Positions 8,925 through 17,215 of a stretch of 64,000 bases of DNA are shown here, one piece after another. The stretch covers positions 1 through 64,000 of the forward strand of contig JAILKS010000042.1 in the NCBI GenBank assembly GCA_024693715.1, in the 5' to 3' direction. The translations under genes and the position numbers were made by a program. Source of the stretch: Treponema sp. (lineage in GTDB: Bacteria > Spirochaetota > Spirochaetia > Treponematales > Treponemataceae). The notes beneath the pieces were generated by a model. It was not told where the DNA came from. It saw only the letters and a list, made by a program, of their open reading frames with translations, and made no database searches. Within the stretch, counting starts at the first letter, position 1. The number at the start of each line of letters is the position of its first letter.

Positions 8925-10229
8925 TTAAAATGTTTCAGATATCAGTTTTTTTAATTCAGAGGAATTTGTTAAGATTGCTTTATCAAGCCTGTACGGTTTT
9001 AAAGTTTCCTTGATATTTTCCGGCATCTGCGGAACCTCACCGACAACATGTCTTATATAATCCGATGAAAGTGAAGGATGATTCTGTGAGATTAAAACAA
9101 ATGCTCCATCCTCATCATATACTTCATCCTGATTCTGCATAATTGCCGCATATGCACTTGCCGTTCCCTTATCTGCAAAAACTCCGTATTTTCTATAAAG
9201 TTCCTTTGCTGCAATTTCCCTGTTTTTTTCAGACACCTGTACCGGAAAAACAAAATTTTTCATCATCATTTTATTTTTTCCAAAAAATGATTCAAGCCGC
9301 TCAATATTTGCAGGACGCATCAGATTTACATTCATATTTTTTTTCTTCTGTTCAAGAATGATTTCATTTGAATACAAATCAAAATCAAGTTCCTTTGTTG
9401 CAGGAACATAAAATCCGTTCAGCGGTAATGCAAAACGCCAGCTATAAAGCCCCGCAATCAGCGTAGAATAATTATCTGAATCAAGAGAATAAAAAATATC
9501 ACCGTTAATTTTATGTTTAATTTGAGCGAAAGCATAAGGAAAATAAAACACCTGTGATATTAAACGACAGATATTTGTTGTATTTGCAATCGAAAGATTA
9601 AATTTATCGGAAAATTCCTTATCATCAAAAATTTCCTTGATTTCTTTTTTTATCTGCTCTTCGCTTCCATCCATCTCTACCGGAAGAATATTTCCTCCAT
9701 TCCAAATTAAATCCTTTTCACAAAGACCACGTACAGTTCCCTTTTTATAAACTAAAACTGCCTTTATATGTTTTTTATCACGAAGAACCTTTGCAAGAAG
9801 TGCTCCAAGCTCACCATGCGTAAAATCAAGAAAAACAGTATTTCCACCGTTGAGTGTATGAGTAGTTTCAAGATATGAACAAAGATATGAAACTCCAAAA
9901 TCCCTGTGACAGCCTGTATAACCATTAAACAGCTGCATATGAAAAAGATTATCATCAAGCTGAACAACCTTAGGTTCAAACGGAAATGCAGAATTCGCTA
10001 TAGTTTCACAAATGATAGGAGAAAACTCATCATTATAAAAGGCAAGAGATAAAGTTCCTGCGATTGATTTAAAGGTTGTTTTTTCATCAATATAATAAAT
10101 CCAGCGGCGAAGATCTTCTATACTCGAAGAATCAGGTACGAATACTCCGCCATCTGAAGGAATGCAATCCTTAACTGCTTTTGAGAATAAAACTTTAAGA
10201 TTGTTATTTCTTGTACTTGTAAACAGCAT
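8925..10229 (-). CDS. Threonine-synthase-like protein lacking the PLP lysine
   Basis: 434 residues aligned along the whole length of family-2 threonine synthases: the start resembles TSTR....F..AV..C.PSDGG.FVP, and later come NICRLISQVFYF (usually NWARI.AQ..YYF) and a FYVPATKELDF-like section. Threonine synthases carry the PLP-binding lysine in a motif like GPTLAFKDFG. Here the segment reads FNGYTGCHRDFG, so R109 stands in place of lysine. The TSGDTG phosphate loop is also altered to DFTHGELG. It may therefore be a non-catalytic homologue or have a changed chemistry. Followed by the esterase in one operon. Confidence 0.8.
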   Translation of the reverse strand: MLFTSTRNNNLKVLFSKAVKDCIPSDGGVFVPDSSSIEDLRRWIYYIDEKTTFKSIAGTLSLAFYNDEFSPIICETIANSAFPFEPKVVQLDDNLFHMQLFNGYTGCHRDFGVSYLCSYLETTHTLNGGNTVFLDFTHGELGALLAKVLRDKKHIKAVLVYKKGTVRGLCEKDLIWNGGNILPVEMDGSEEQIKKEIKEIFDDKEFSDKFNLSIANTTNICRLISQVFYFPYAFAQIKHKINGDIFYSLDSDNYSTLIAGLYSWRFALPLNGFYVPATKELDFDLYSNEIILEQKKKNMNVNLMRPANIERLESFFGKNKMMMKNFVFPVQVSEKNREIAAKELYRKYGVFADKGTASAYAAIMQNQDEVYDEDGAFVLISQNHPSLSSDYIRHVVGEVPQMPENIKETLKPYRLDKAILTNSSELKKLISETF

Positions 10230-10235
10230 GACTCA

Positions 10236-10264
10236 ATGTTATCTCATTTATCAAAAAGTGACAA
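10236..10264 (-). promoter_or_regulatory. Leaderless promoter of the threonine-synthase-like gene
   Basis: On the minus strand TTGTCA (10264-10259), 17-base spacer, TAACAT (10241-10236), then 6 bases to the ATG at 10229. No Shine-Dalgarno sequence is present. Confidence 0.6.
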
Positions 10265-10313
10265 TCATATTAATTTTTTTAAACTACAGGATTAATTATC
10301 TGAAGAATAAATT

Positions 10314-10784
10314 CTATTCATCGAGGGATGGAATTATCTGTTTTAATTTATTCATAAATTGACGACCGGTAACACCTTCCTTAAGACAGGCAAAAAGACA
10401 ATTATCACCTGCCACAGTTCCGATTATTTCATCAAGATTCAGATTATCAAGAGCGTTACAGACAGTATTTGCATGACCGGGAAATGTTTTTATAACTACT
10501 ATATTTGCATTCCAGTCAATGCTTATATATCCTCTCAAAAAATCCTGAATATATATTGCCTGTGATTCGGAGTTTTCTTCTTCATTCGGAAGTGCATACA
10601 TATATCCCGATTTTCCATCAGGGACCTTTCCTACCTTAAGAAGCTTTAAATCACGGCTCAAAGTTGCCTGTGTAACTTCAAACTCTTCTTTTAAAAGAAG
10701 CTCAAGAAGTACATCCTGACTTTCAATTGTATTATTCCTGATGAGATTAATAATTGCCTTAAGCCTAGCCTGGCGTTCTTTCAT
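10314..10784 (-). CDS. argR: Arginine repressor ArgR
   Basis: 156 residues, the normal ArgR size. N-terminal winged helix: RLKAIINLIRNNTIESQDVL then EVTQATLSRDLKLL, the DNA-recognition signature. C-terminal hexamerisation and arginine-binding half: FPGHANTVCNALD and IGTVAGDNCLFACL, matching the GT.AGD.T.. motif. It represses arginine biosynthesis or activates catabolism when bound to arginine. No arginine genes are in this window. It sits 85 bases upstream of the threonine-synthase-like gene, which has its own promoter. GGAG lies 8 bases or so before the ATG. Confidence 0.93.
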   Translation of the reverse strand: MKERQARLKAIINLIRNNTIESQDVLLELLLKEEFEVTQATLSRDLKLLKVGKVPDGKSGYMYALPNEEENSESQAIYIQDFLRGYISIDWNANIVVIKTFPGHANTVCNALDNLNLDEIIGTVAGDNCLFACLKEGVTGRQFMNKLKQIIPSLDE

Positions 10785-10808
10785 CTGATGCTCCAGCCAG
10801 CCGGAAAA

Positions 10809-11636
10809 TTAATATGTATCGGCAGATTCTGTCAAAACAGATTCATCAGACTGCATTTCTGAAATACGTGCCTTTATAATATCATCAGACATACATTCAA
10901 CGAGCTTTGTAATCTGTGCCTTTGTAAAATAATATTTTACGGCAAGCGATTCTCGTGAAGTTGCTTCTCCTGCTACCTTATAGTAATCATTTACAAATGC
11001 AAAATTACTGATTGTAAAATATGGAGAACCGTTTACAAATTCATATCCAAGATAACCGGTTCCTTTTCCATTGTTTGGAGTTGAACTTTTGATTGTACCC
11101 CAGTTCAACTGATAATTAATTTTACCATATTTTTTTTCTGTCTGTTTGCCCTTACGTTCAAGACGTTTATTTTCAAAATCACTCAGATAATTATCAACAG
11201 CTGCAGCAAGTTTCTGTCGTGCAGTTTCATTAAACTGAATGATATAAAAACCTGCCATATAACTGCTTTCAAATCCAGTCATGTAATTATCAGTTCTGAT
11301 AAGAATATCTGTTTCCTTTTCCTTTAATCCACCCATTACTTCCTTTGTAAAAACAGAGCCTTTTTCATATCTTATGTAATCGCTTTTGTTACCAAACGAT
11401 GTGAAATCTTTAAATGGATTATTAAAGACTGATGATTTTTTTGTTTTTGTTTCAATCTTTGTAGTTTTTCCTTCTGATTTTTTTTCTTCTGAAGTTTCTG
11501 CCTGAAGAACAGTTTCTGTTTCTTCATCATATGAATCAGGATTTGACTGCTGTTCAACCTTTGATGATTCGCAGGAACAGAATAATACAGCAATTAATGC
11601 CGCAAGATAAAATGATTTTTTGTTTAAAATTTTCAT
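10809..11636 (-). CDS. Hypothetical lipoprotein
   Basis: 275 residues beginning with a lipoprotein signal peptide and lipobox LFCSC (Cys about residue 22-23), followed by a Glu/Lys/Thr-rich linker to about residue 75. The remainder looks like a folded beta-rich domain (YMAGFYIIQFNETARQKL, YKVAGEATSRESLAVKYYF). I do not recognise a family. A strong AAGGAAAA ribosome site lies upstream. It ends 24 bases before argR on the same strand. Probably membrane-anchored on the periplasmic side or the cell surface. Confidence 0.75.
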   Translation of the reverse strand: MKILNKKSFYLAALIAVLFCSCESSKVEQQSNPDSYDEETETVLQAETSEEKKSEGKTTKIETKTKKSSVFNNPFKDFTSFGNKSDYIRYEKGSVFTKEVMGGLKEKETDILIRTDNYMTGFESSYMAGFYIIQFNETARQKLAAAVDNYLSDFENKRLERKGKQTEKKYGKINYQLNWGTIKSSTPNNGKGTGYLGYEFVNGSPYFTISNFAFVNDYYKVAGEATSRESLAVKYYFTKAQITKLVECMSDDIIKARISEMQSDESVLTESADTY

Positions 11637-11705
11637 GATGCTTTTCCTTATAAATTTGCTTATATATATAAGACAGTTATAAATCAGTTTTGTTACATTA
11701 TATTG

Positions 11706-13241
11706 TTAATTACAGGCTTTTGTCAAAAGAGTAATAAGCTCTGAATATTCACGGCAGATTGTTTTTTTAGAAGAATCCTTAATAAATTCAAGCTCATTAT
11801 GAAAAAGACGATCCTTCGCTGAAACAGGCATATATTCTATTTTATTCTGAGTATAATAATGTTCTATGCAGCCTTTCGGTAAAATATAGACCTTTGCGCT
11901 TTCTGCTGCTGCAAGAATAAGATAATAAAGATTTTTAATTAAACTGATTGTTCTTGAAACATAAGGTGACAGAAAATTTTCAAGTTCCTTATCCTTATTT
12001 ACAACTGCCTGAAGTATTACAGTTTTATAAGTATCAACGTTATCTGCATTTATATGCTTTGCCTGTAAAAACATAAGTTTTTCATTGATAAGAGAAAGTG
12101 ATGAAGGGATCTCCTTATTTTCATCTGTCAATTCATTTCCAACCGGGATAAGCATTCTTTCAAGCCTGTAAATAAGCTTGTCTAAAGTAATCTGCTGCTC
12201 CATCTCCCGGTTACTGAAAATCGTTCTGTAAAAATCCTGCTGTTTTTCTTTCTGTTTTTCAAGCCATTGTTCAACACGATAATCTTTACAAAAAACCTCC
12301 CGGAGTTTTCCGCTGAAAAGAGAATCTAAATCTGTAATAATTCTTCCGCTCGTACCAAGCAGTGAACAGACCTTACAGAAAACTCCAAGCTCATCCTTAC
12401 CGCCGACGTCAATAATTCCAGTTCCTGCGGTAGAAATATTTTCATCAACAAACGGAAGAAGATTAGTAAACATCTGCTGGTCTGTATAACCCTCGACAAA
12501 AATCTGATTATCTGAAAAAAAGAACTGCTTATGATAAGTATTGAATCTCGGAAGAAAGCGTCTGAAAAGATTATCATCATTATTTGAGAGCTCTTCGATA
12601 AATGTAGGTTCCTTGTTCGTATGACACACAACCACTCCGATTAAATCATCGCTTGACCGTAAATCAATAAAAAAAGGAGAATGCGTTACAAGAAAAAAAA
12701 CATTGCGTGAATTTTTTAAAGATTCATTCCTAAGTTCATTCATAAAAAATGACTGAAACTGAGGATGAAGATGAAGCTCCGGTTCATCAAAAATAATACA
12801 GCATTTTTTCTTTGAACCGGCAGAATAAAGACAAACAAGAAGAGTAATTATTTCCTTAAGTCCATGACATTCTGCATCCTCGAGCATGTATTCAACATTC
12901 CAGGATTTATTTTTTACAATCGGAATATATGTACCGTCAATATCTTCTATAAAGCTTATACTCTTTGAAAACATGTTCGAAAGAACCTTTTGAATCTTCA
13001 ATCGAACTGCTTCATCATTTTTAAGAGTTGCAAGTAAATTTTCCTGATTCTGTCTGTCACTTTTTAAAAAGATAAGCTCATAACCGGAATTTTTAAATGA
13101 TGATGAAATCTGTTCTGCAAGGAGTGTTTTTCCTGAACCGTTTGGACCGACAATCCAGTTTATCTGTGACCATTTGTGCTTACTGAATACTGCTTTTCCC
13201 CATAAAAAAGGGATTTTTATTTTTGTCGGTACCTTAATCAT
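11706..13241 (-). CDS. OLD-family ATPase with TOPRIM nuclease domain
   Basis: 511 residues. The N-terminal ABC-type ATPase has Walker A GPNGSGKT (32-39), Walker B and D-loop in CIIFDEPELHLHP (about 148-160) and a switch H187 in VTHSPF. It is followed by a TOPRIM domain with E250 in IFVEGYTD and the DxD pair D304/D306 in ITDLDSL, so the metal-binding acids are intact. This is the overcoming-lysogenization-defect (OLD) nuclease architecture, whose members act in phage defence or DNA metabolism. No GajB-like helicase is adjacent, so it is not a Gabija pair. Its start lies 4 bases after murA, hence same operon. Confidence 0.82.
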   Translation of the reverse strand: MIKVPTKIKIPFLWGKAVFSKHKWSQINWIVGPNGSGKTLLAEQISSSFKNSGYELIFLKSDRQNQENLLATLKNDEAVRLKIQKVLSNMFSKSISFIEDIDGTYIPIVKNKSWNVEYMLEDAECHGLKEIITLLVCLYSAGSKKKCCIIFDEPELHLHPQFQSFFMNELRNESLKNSRNVFFLVTHSPFFIDLRSSDDLIGVVVCHTNKEPTFIEELSNNDDNLFRRFLPRFNTYHKQFFFSDNQIFVEGYTDQQMFTNLLPFVDENISTAGTGIIDVGGKDELGVFCKVCSLLGTSGRIITDLDSLFSGKLREVFCKDYRVEQWLEKQKEKQQDFYRTIFSNREMEQQITLDKLIYRLERMLIPVGNELTDENKEIPSSLSLINEKLMFLQAKHINADNVDTYKTVILQAVVNKDKELENFLSPYVSRTISLIKNLYYLILAAAESAKVYILPKGCIEHYYTQNKIEYMPVSAKDRLFHNELEFIKDSSKKTICREYSELITLLTKACN

Positions 13242-13245
13242 AAAA

Positions 13246-14532
13246 CTATTCTTCTAATTCAACCTGTTCTATATGTGCACCAAGACTCTGTAAACTTCCA
13301 ACAAGATCTTCATATCCCCGTTCAATCTGATAAACATTTCTGATATGACTTTCACCATGCGCACATAAAGCAGCGATTACCATTGCCATTCCGGCACGAA
13401 TATCAGGAGAAACAAGATTATCACCATGAAGCATAGAGGTTCCGCTTACTACCGCACGATGAGGATCACAAAGTGTAATTTTTGCACCCATACTTATAAG
13501 CTTATCTACAAAGAACATTCTGCTTTCGAACATCTTTTCAAAAATAAGGACTGTCCCATTTACCTGAGTAGCAACGACAGTCATAATTGAAGTTAAATCT
13601 GCAGGGAATCCTGGCCACGGCATATCATCAATTTTTGGAGTAGCATTGCCGATATCATCATGAACTTTAAGCTCCTGTGTATCAGGTACAGTCAGTTCAT
13701 CACCATTAATTGTCCAGCTTATTCCAAGTTTTGCAAAATTATATTTAAGCGGACGCATTTCTTCTGCCCTTATGCCCTTTATTGTAATTCTGCCATGAGT
13801 TGCCGCTGCCATTCCGATATAAGAACCGATTTCTATGTAGTCAGGACCTATTGTATATTCACAACCTTTTAATTCTTTTACACCATGAATTGTAAGGATG
13901 TTGCTTCCGATTCCGCTGATTTTAGCACCCATCGCATTAAGCATTTTACATACATCCTGAACATGCGGTTCACTTGCACAGTTCTGAAGAATTGTTGTTC
14001 CTTCTGCAACTGAAGCCGCCATTACAGCATTTTCAGTCGCAGTTACAGAAGCCTCATCCAAAAAGATGTCTGCTCCTACAAGCTTATTTGTGCTGAACGA
14101 AAAATGGCCGTTTACCATTACATCGACACCAAGCTGTTTCAAAGCAAGAAAATGAGTGTCTACCCTTCTTCGACCGATGACATCTCCACCAGGAGGCATC
14201 ATTTCACATTTACCCATTCTGGCGGTAAGCGGACCTGCAAATACGATTGAACCTCTTACCTTTTTAGTCAAATCTGAAGGAAGTTCAAAAGTCTTTATAT
14301 CTGAGCACTGGATTTTCCAGTTATTCTTACTTAAATTTTCTACCTTTGCCCCAAGCGATTTTAAAATTTCAAACATTACGTTTGTATCCTGAATCTGCGG
14401 AATATTATGAAGGATTACAGGTTCCTTCGTTAACAAACATGCCGCTATACAGGGAAGCGCCGCATTTTTGTTTCCGCTTGCAGTTATTGTTCCATTTATA
14501 GGATATCCGCCTTTTATTACATATTCGTGCAT
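13246..14532 (-). CDS. murA: UDP-N-acetylglucosamine 1-carboxyvinyltransferase
   Basis: 428 residues, usual length. First committed step of peptidoglycan synthesis: adds enolpyruvate from PEP to UDP-GlcNAc in the cytoplasm. The K22 in ASGNKNAALP and the RGSIVFAGPL segment are family hallmarks. The mobile-loop motif normally GGC.IG.RPVDLH reads GGDVIGRRRVDTH here, so D117 replaces the catalytic cysteine that fosfomycin alkylates. Asp at this position is known in naturally fosfomycin-resistant MurA enzymes. It lies 8 bases downstream of pepT and 4 bases upstream of the OLD gene. Confidence 0.95.
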   Translation of the reverse strand: MHEYVIKGGYPINGTITASGNKNAALPCIAACLLTKEPVILHNIPQIQDTNVMFEILKSLGAKVENLSKNNWKIQCSDIKTFELPSDLTKKVRGSIVFAGPLTARMGKCEMMPPGGDVIGRRRVDTHFLALKQLGVDVMVNGHFSFSTNKLVGADIFLDEASVTATENAVMAASVAEGTTILQNCASEPHVQDVCKMLNAMGAKISGIGSNILTIHGVKELKGCEYTIGPDYIEIGSYIGMAAATHGRITIKGIRAEEMRPLKYNFAKLGISWTINGDELTVPDTQELKVHDDIGNATPKIDDMPWPGFPADLTSIMTVVATQVNGTVLIFEKMFESRMFFVDKLISMGAKITLCDPHRAVVSGTSMLHGDNLVSPDIRAGMAMVIAALCAHGESHIRNVYQIERGYEDLVGSLQSLGAHIEQVELEE

Positions 14533-14540
14533 AAAAAAAA

Positions 14541-15737
14541 TTACTCCATTAATAAGTTGATTATAACATCGGCACTTTTACTCATCTGGTTTAGAGAGCA
14601 CCATTCGTCGCGTGAATGGAAATTATGTGCACCGGTAAAAATATTCGGAGTCGGAATTCCAAGCTGAGTAAGTCTGGAACCATCCGTACCACCGCGAATC
14701 GGTTTTTGAATTATTTTTACACCGGCACAATTGTATGCTTTTTTCAAATTCTGTACAACCTGAGGATGTTCATCCATCTTCTGCTTCATATTCATGTACT
14801 GGTGAGTATAACTTACGCTTACTTTACCTTTAAATTTTCTTTCAATCTTTTTTACAAGTTTCAAAATTATTTTCTTCTGTTTTTCAATTTCGCTTTCAGT
14901 AAATGCACGAAGAAGAAGCTGTACGCTTGCATTTTCTACACTACCGTTTATGTCCATAGGAGAAATAAAACCCTGATATTTTTCCGTTGTTTCCGGTGAT
15001 TTACGATACGGAAGCATTTTTACGAAAGATGAAGCCATTTTTACGGCATTTATCATTCCGTCCTGTTTTGCAGAACCAGTGTGACAGGAATGCCCCGTAA
15101 AGGAAACCTTACATGCCCAGGCATCAAAGCATTCAGATTCAAGCTCCCCTTCTTCCCCACCGTCTACCGTATATGCAATTTTTGATTTTATGAGATTGAG
15201 AGGAACCTTATCCATTCCATGTCCGGTTTCTTCATCCGGAGAAAAAATCACCTCAACAGCCCTATGCTTTATTTCATTATTTCCGGCTAGAAATTCAACG
15301 GCACTCATTATTGCACAAATTCCAGCCTTATCATCTGCACCAAGCAAAGTATTTCCATCTGTCGTAATTATTACATCCGTCGGATCGTCAACAAATCCGG
15401 CTGGAGACTTTATCTGAGGATTTACATTTTTACCGGTAACCTCATCAACCGTATCTAAATGAGCAAGAAATAAAACAGGCTCAAGAGCTTCAAGCCCTTC
15501 TGAAGCAGGAAGATAAGAATAAACATAACAGTCCTTCGTTATCAAAACCTGCTGCATGCCGATTTCCTTCAAATCCTTTTCAAGAATCCCGGCAAAATCA
15601 AACTGTTTAGGAGTTGAAGGGAAAATCCCCTTATCCGCATTCTTTTCAGAGCTTTCTGACCAGATTTTCGTATATTTAATAAACCTGTCTAGAAGAATCT
15701 TCTTGTTTTTGTCTGAATTACTTATATAATTGTACAT
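14541..15737 (-). CDS. pepT: Peptidase T (tripeptide aminopeptidase)
   Basis: 398 residues, M20 zinc peptidase removing the N-terminal residue from tripeptides in the cytoplasm. Metal and catalytic motifs in order: HLDT, GADDKAG, DEETGHG, VDGGEEGE and GGTDGSRL, followed by the C-terminal GAHNFHSRDEW with the last zinc-binding histidine. All are intact. First gene of a likely operon pepT-murA-OLD, divergent from the hypothetical gene at 15785. Confidence 0.95.
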   Translation of the reverse strand: MYNYISNSDKNKKILLDRFIKYTKIWSESSEKNADKGIFPSTPKQFDFAGILEKDLKEIGMQQVLITKDCYVYSYLPASEGLEALEPVLFLAHLDTVDEVTGKNVNPQIKSPAGFVDDPTDVIITTDGNTLLGADDKAGICAIMSAVEFLAGNNEIKHRAVEVIFSPDEETGHGMDKVPLNLIKSKIAYTVDGGEEGELESECFDAWACKVSFTGHSCHTGSAKQDGMINAVKMASSFVKMLPYRKSPETTEKYQGFISPMDINGSVENASVQLLLRAFTESEIEKQKKIILKLVKKIERKFKGKVSVSYTHQYMNMKQKMDEHPQVVQNLKKAYNCAGVKIIQKPIRGGTDGSRLTQLGIPTPNIFTGAHNFHSRDEWCSLNQMSKSADVIINLLME

Positions 15738-15784
15738 AAGAATACACTATCAAATTTTTAGGAAATGGTCGATAATTATATTAT

Positions 15785-17215
15785 ATGGAAGCTAATAAGG
15801 AAGAGATTTTAAATTATATCAACAAACTTGAAATAGCTCTCACACGAAAACAGGAATGGTTCAATACAGAACGTCTGCAGGAAATGCTTAATCATTACAG
15901 AATGCATTATACCTGCATAAAAAATCTCAATGACCTGTTTATAAAAAAATCTCTCATAGAAAAAGACCCTTATAAGCTTGACCGACGGATTTCGGATATT
16001 GTCCCGACAGACACTTCTGCCTTCAATGATTCAGACACTCCGCATGTATTAGGAGCACGCCTTTCTGATTATGAAATGATGCTCGATTTTATCTGTACCT
16101 ATTACCGCTTCTCTGTAGAAAACATAACGGTTTCCAGAATCAAAACAATGCTCGAGCTGAATAAAACTTTTGACTGGGAAAATCTGTCCGTAAACAGCGC
16201 ATCGATGAACACTAAGGCTCTTGCTTCAGTTGTTCAGTCTGCAAGAACAAATGCTCCTGCAGTTCTCATGAGCGCAATAAATGATTCTCTTGAAAAAAGC
16301 GCACAATCAATTTCTCAGATAAACAGACTTCTTGCAGAGCTTATTGATTTTCAGCGGGAGTTATACAAGGGACGTTTACGAAAAGATATTTTTGAACATC
16401 CTGAGTTTAACTCTGAATTTGCTTTCAGTTCACCGGAAAATGAACTTTCTGAAATCAAACGTCTTTATACAAAAGTAATTGGAAAGAAAAATTTCTACAA
16501 GGATTTAATCAATGAAATTATAGAAGAAGACCAGGGACTGAACGGTTCCGTTTTACGGCAGAATGTCCTGAATAAACTGGAATTCATTCCTAAAGCAAAA
16601 ACTGATGCAAAGAAGAAAACCGGTCCTAATGCGCAGGAGCTGTTGACTACATGTCTTAATGCATTCGGCTTCTTTGCTCCTGTAATTGCACAGTTCTCTG
16701 CAAAACTTCGCGATGATTTTGACCTTCTGTTTGCAGAAAAAAAGAATCTCATAACTAAGATTAAAAATCTCTTGAGAAAGCTTTTTGCTATTCCTCCAAA
16801 AACAAGAATCTGTAATCTTCCGGTCATAGATTCACAAAGCGGTGTAAAATCCATCGTTAAAATCAACGTAAATGAGTTTTTAGATGACATTGAAAAAAAA
16901 GTAAAAATATATTCTTCCATTTCTGCACATGGCGCTGAATATTCGAAAATCACAAGTAAAAAAGATGTTGAAATCCTGAACTTTATAAATACTCAGCTCA
17001 AGGAAAATCAGCAGCTTTTTACAACAATAAATTCCCTTGATGATTATTTCAAGGCAACCGTTGAGGTTCTTCTAAAACCAAAGTTAAAAGGATTAAAAGT
17101 AGATTTGTCCGCTTACAGAAACATCATTATCGACATAAATAAAAAACGCGGTGAATATGTTGCTTTTATTGAAGAAGAAGCACAGCTCAAAAAATTAGGA
17201 ATCCAGGAACAATGA
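15785..17215 (+). CDS. Conserved hypothetical, predominantly helical
   Basis: 476 residues with no signal peptide or transmembrane segment, mostly alpha-helical and charged. I do not recognise a named domain, though length and composition resemble spirochaete-specific hypotheticals. The stop codon overlaps the start of the oligopeptide-binding protein by four bases (ATGA), so the two are translationally coupled. A weak -10-like GATAAT lies at 15771-15776, 8 bases before the ATG, with no Shine-Dalgarno site. Confidence 0.75.
   Translation: MEANKEEILNYINKLEIALTRKQEWFNTERLQEMLNHYRMHYTCIKNLNDLFIKKSLIEKDPYKLDRRISDIVPTDTSAFNDSDTPHVLGARLSDYEMMLDFICTYYRFSVENITVSRIKTMLELNKTFDWENLSVNSASMNTKALASVVQSARTNAPAVLMSAINDSLEKSAQSISQINRLLAELIDFQRELYKGRLRKDIFEHPEFNSEFAFSSPENELSEIKRLYTKVIGKKNFYKDLINEIIEEDQGLNGSVLRQNVLNKLEFIPKAKTDAKKKTGPNAQELLTTCLNAFGFFAPVIAQFSAKLRDDFDLLFAEKKNLITKIKNLLRKLFAIPPKTRICNLPVIDSQSGVKSIVKINVNEFLDDIEKKVKIYSSISAHGAEYSKITSKKDVEILNFINTQLKENQQLFTTINSLDDYFKATVEVLLKPKLKGLKVDLSAYRNIIIDINKKRGEYVAFIEEEAQLKKLGIQEQ

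Noticed and set aside
11706-13241. Gabija-type defence system
   Set aside because: The ATPase-TOPRIM protein resembles GajA, but no UvrD-like GajB gene is adjacent; the neighbours are murA and a lipoprotein.
14616-14999. Plus-strand open frame of over 120 codons inside pepT
   Set aside because: Opposite-strand shadow of a well-conserved gene; no ribosome site and no recognisable protein.
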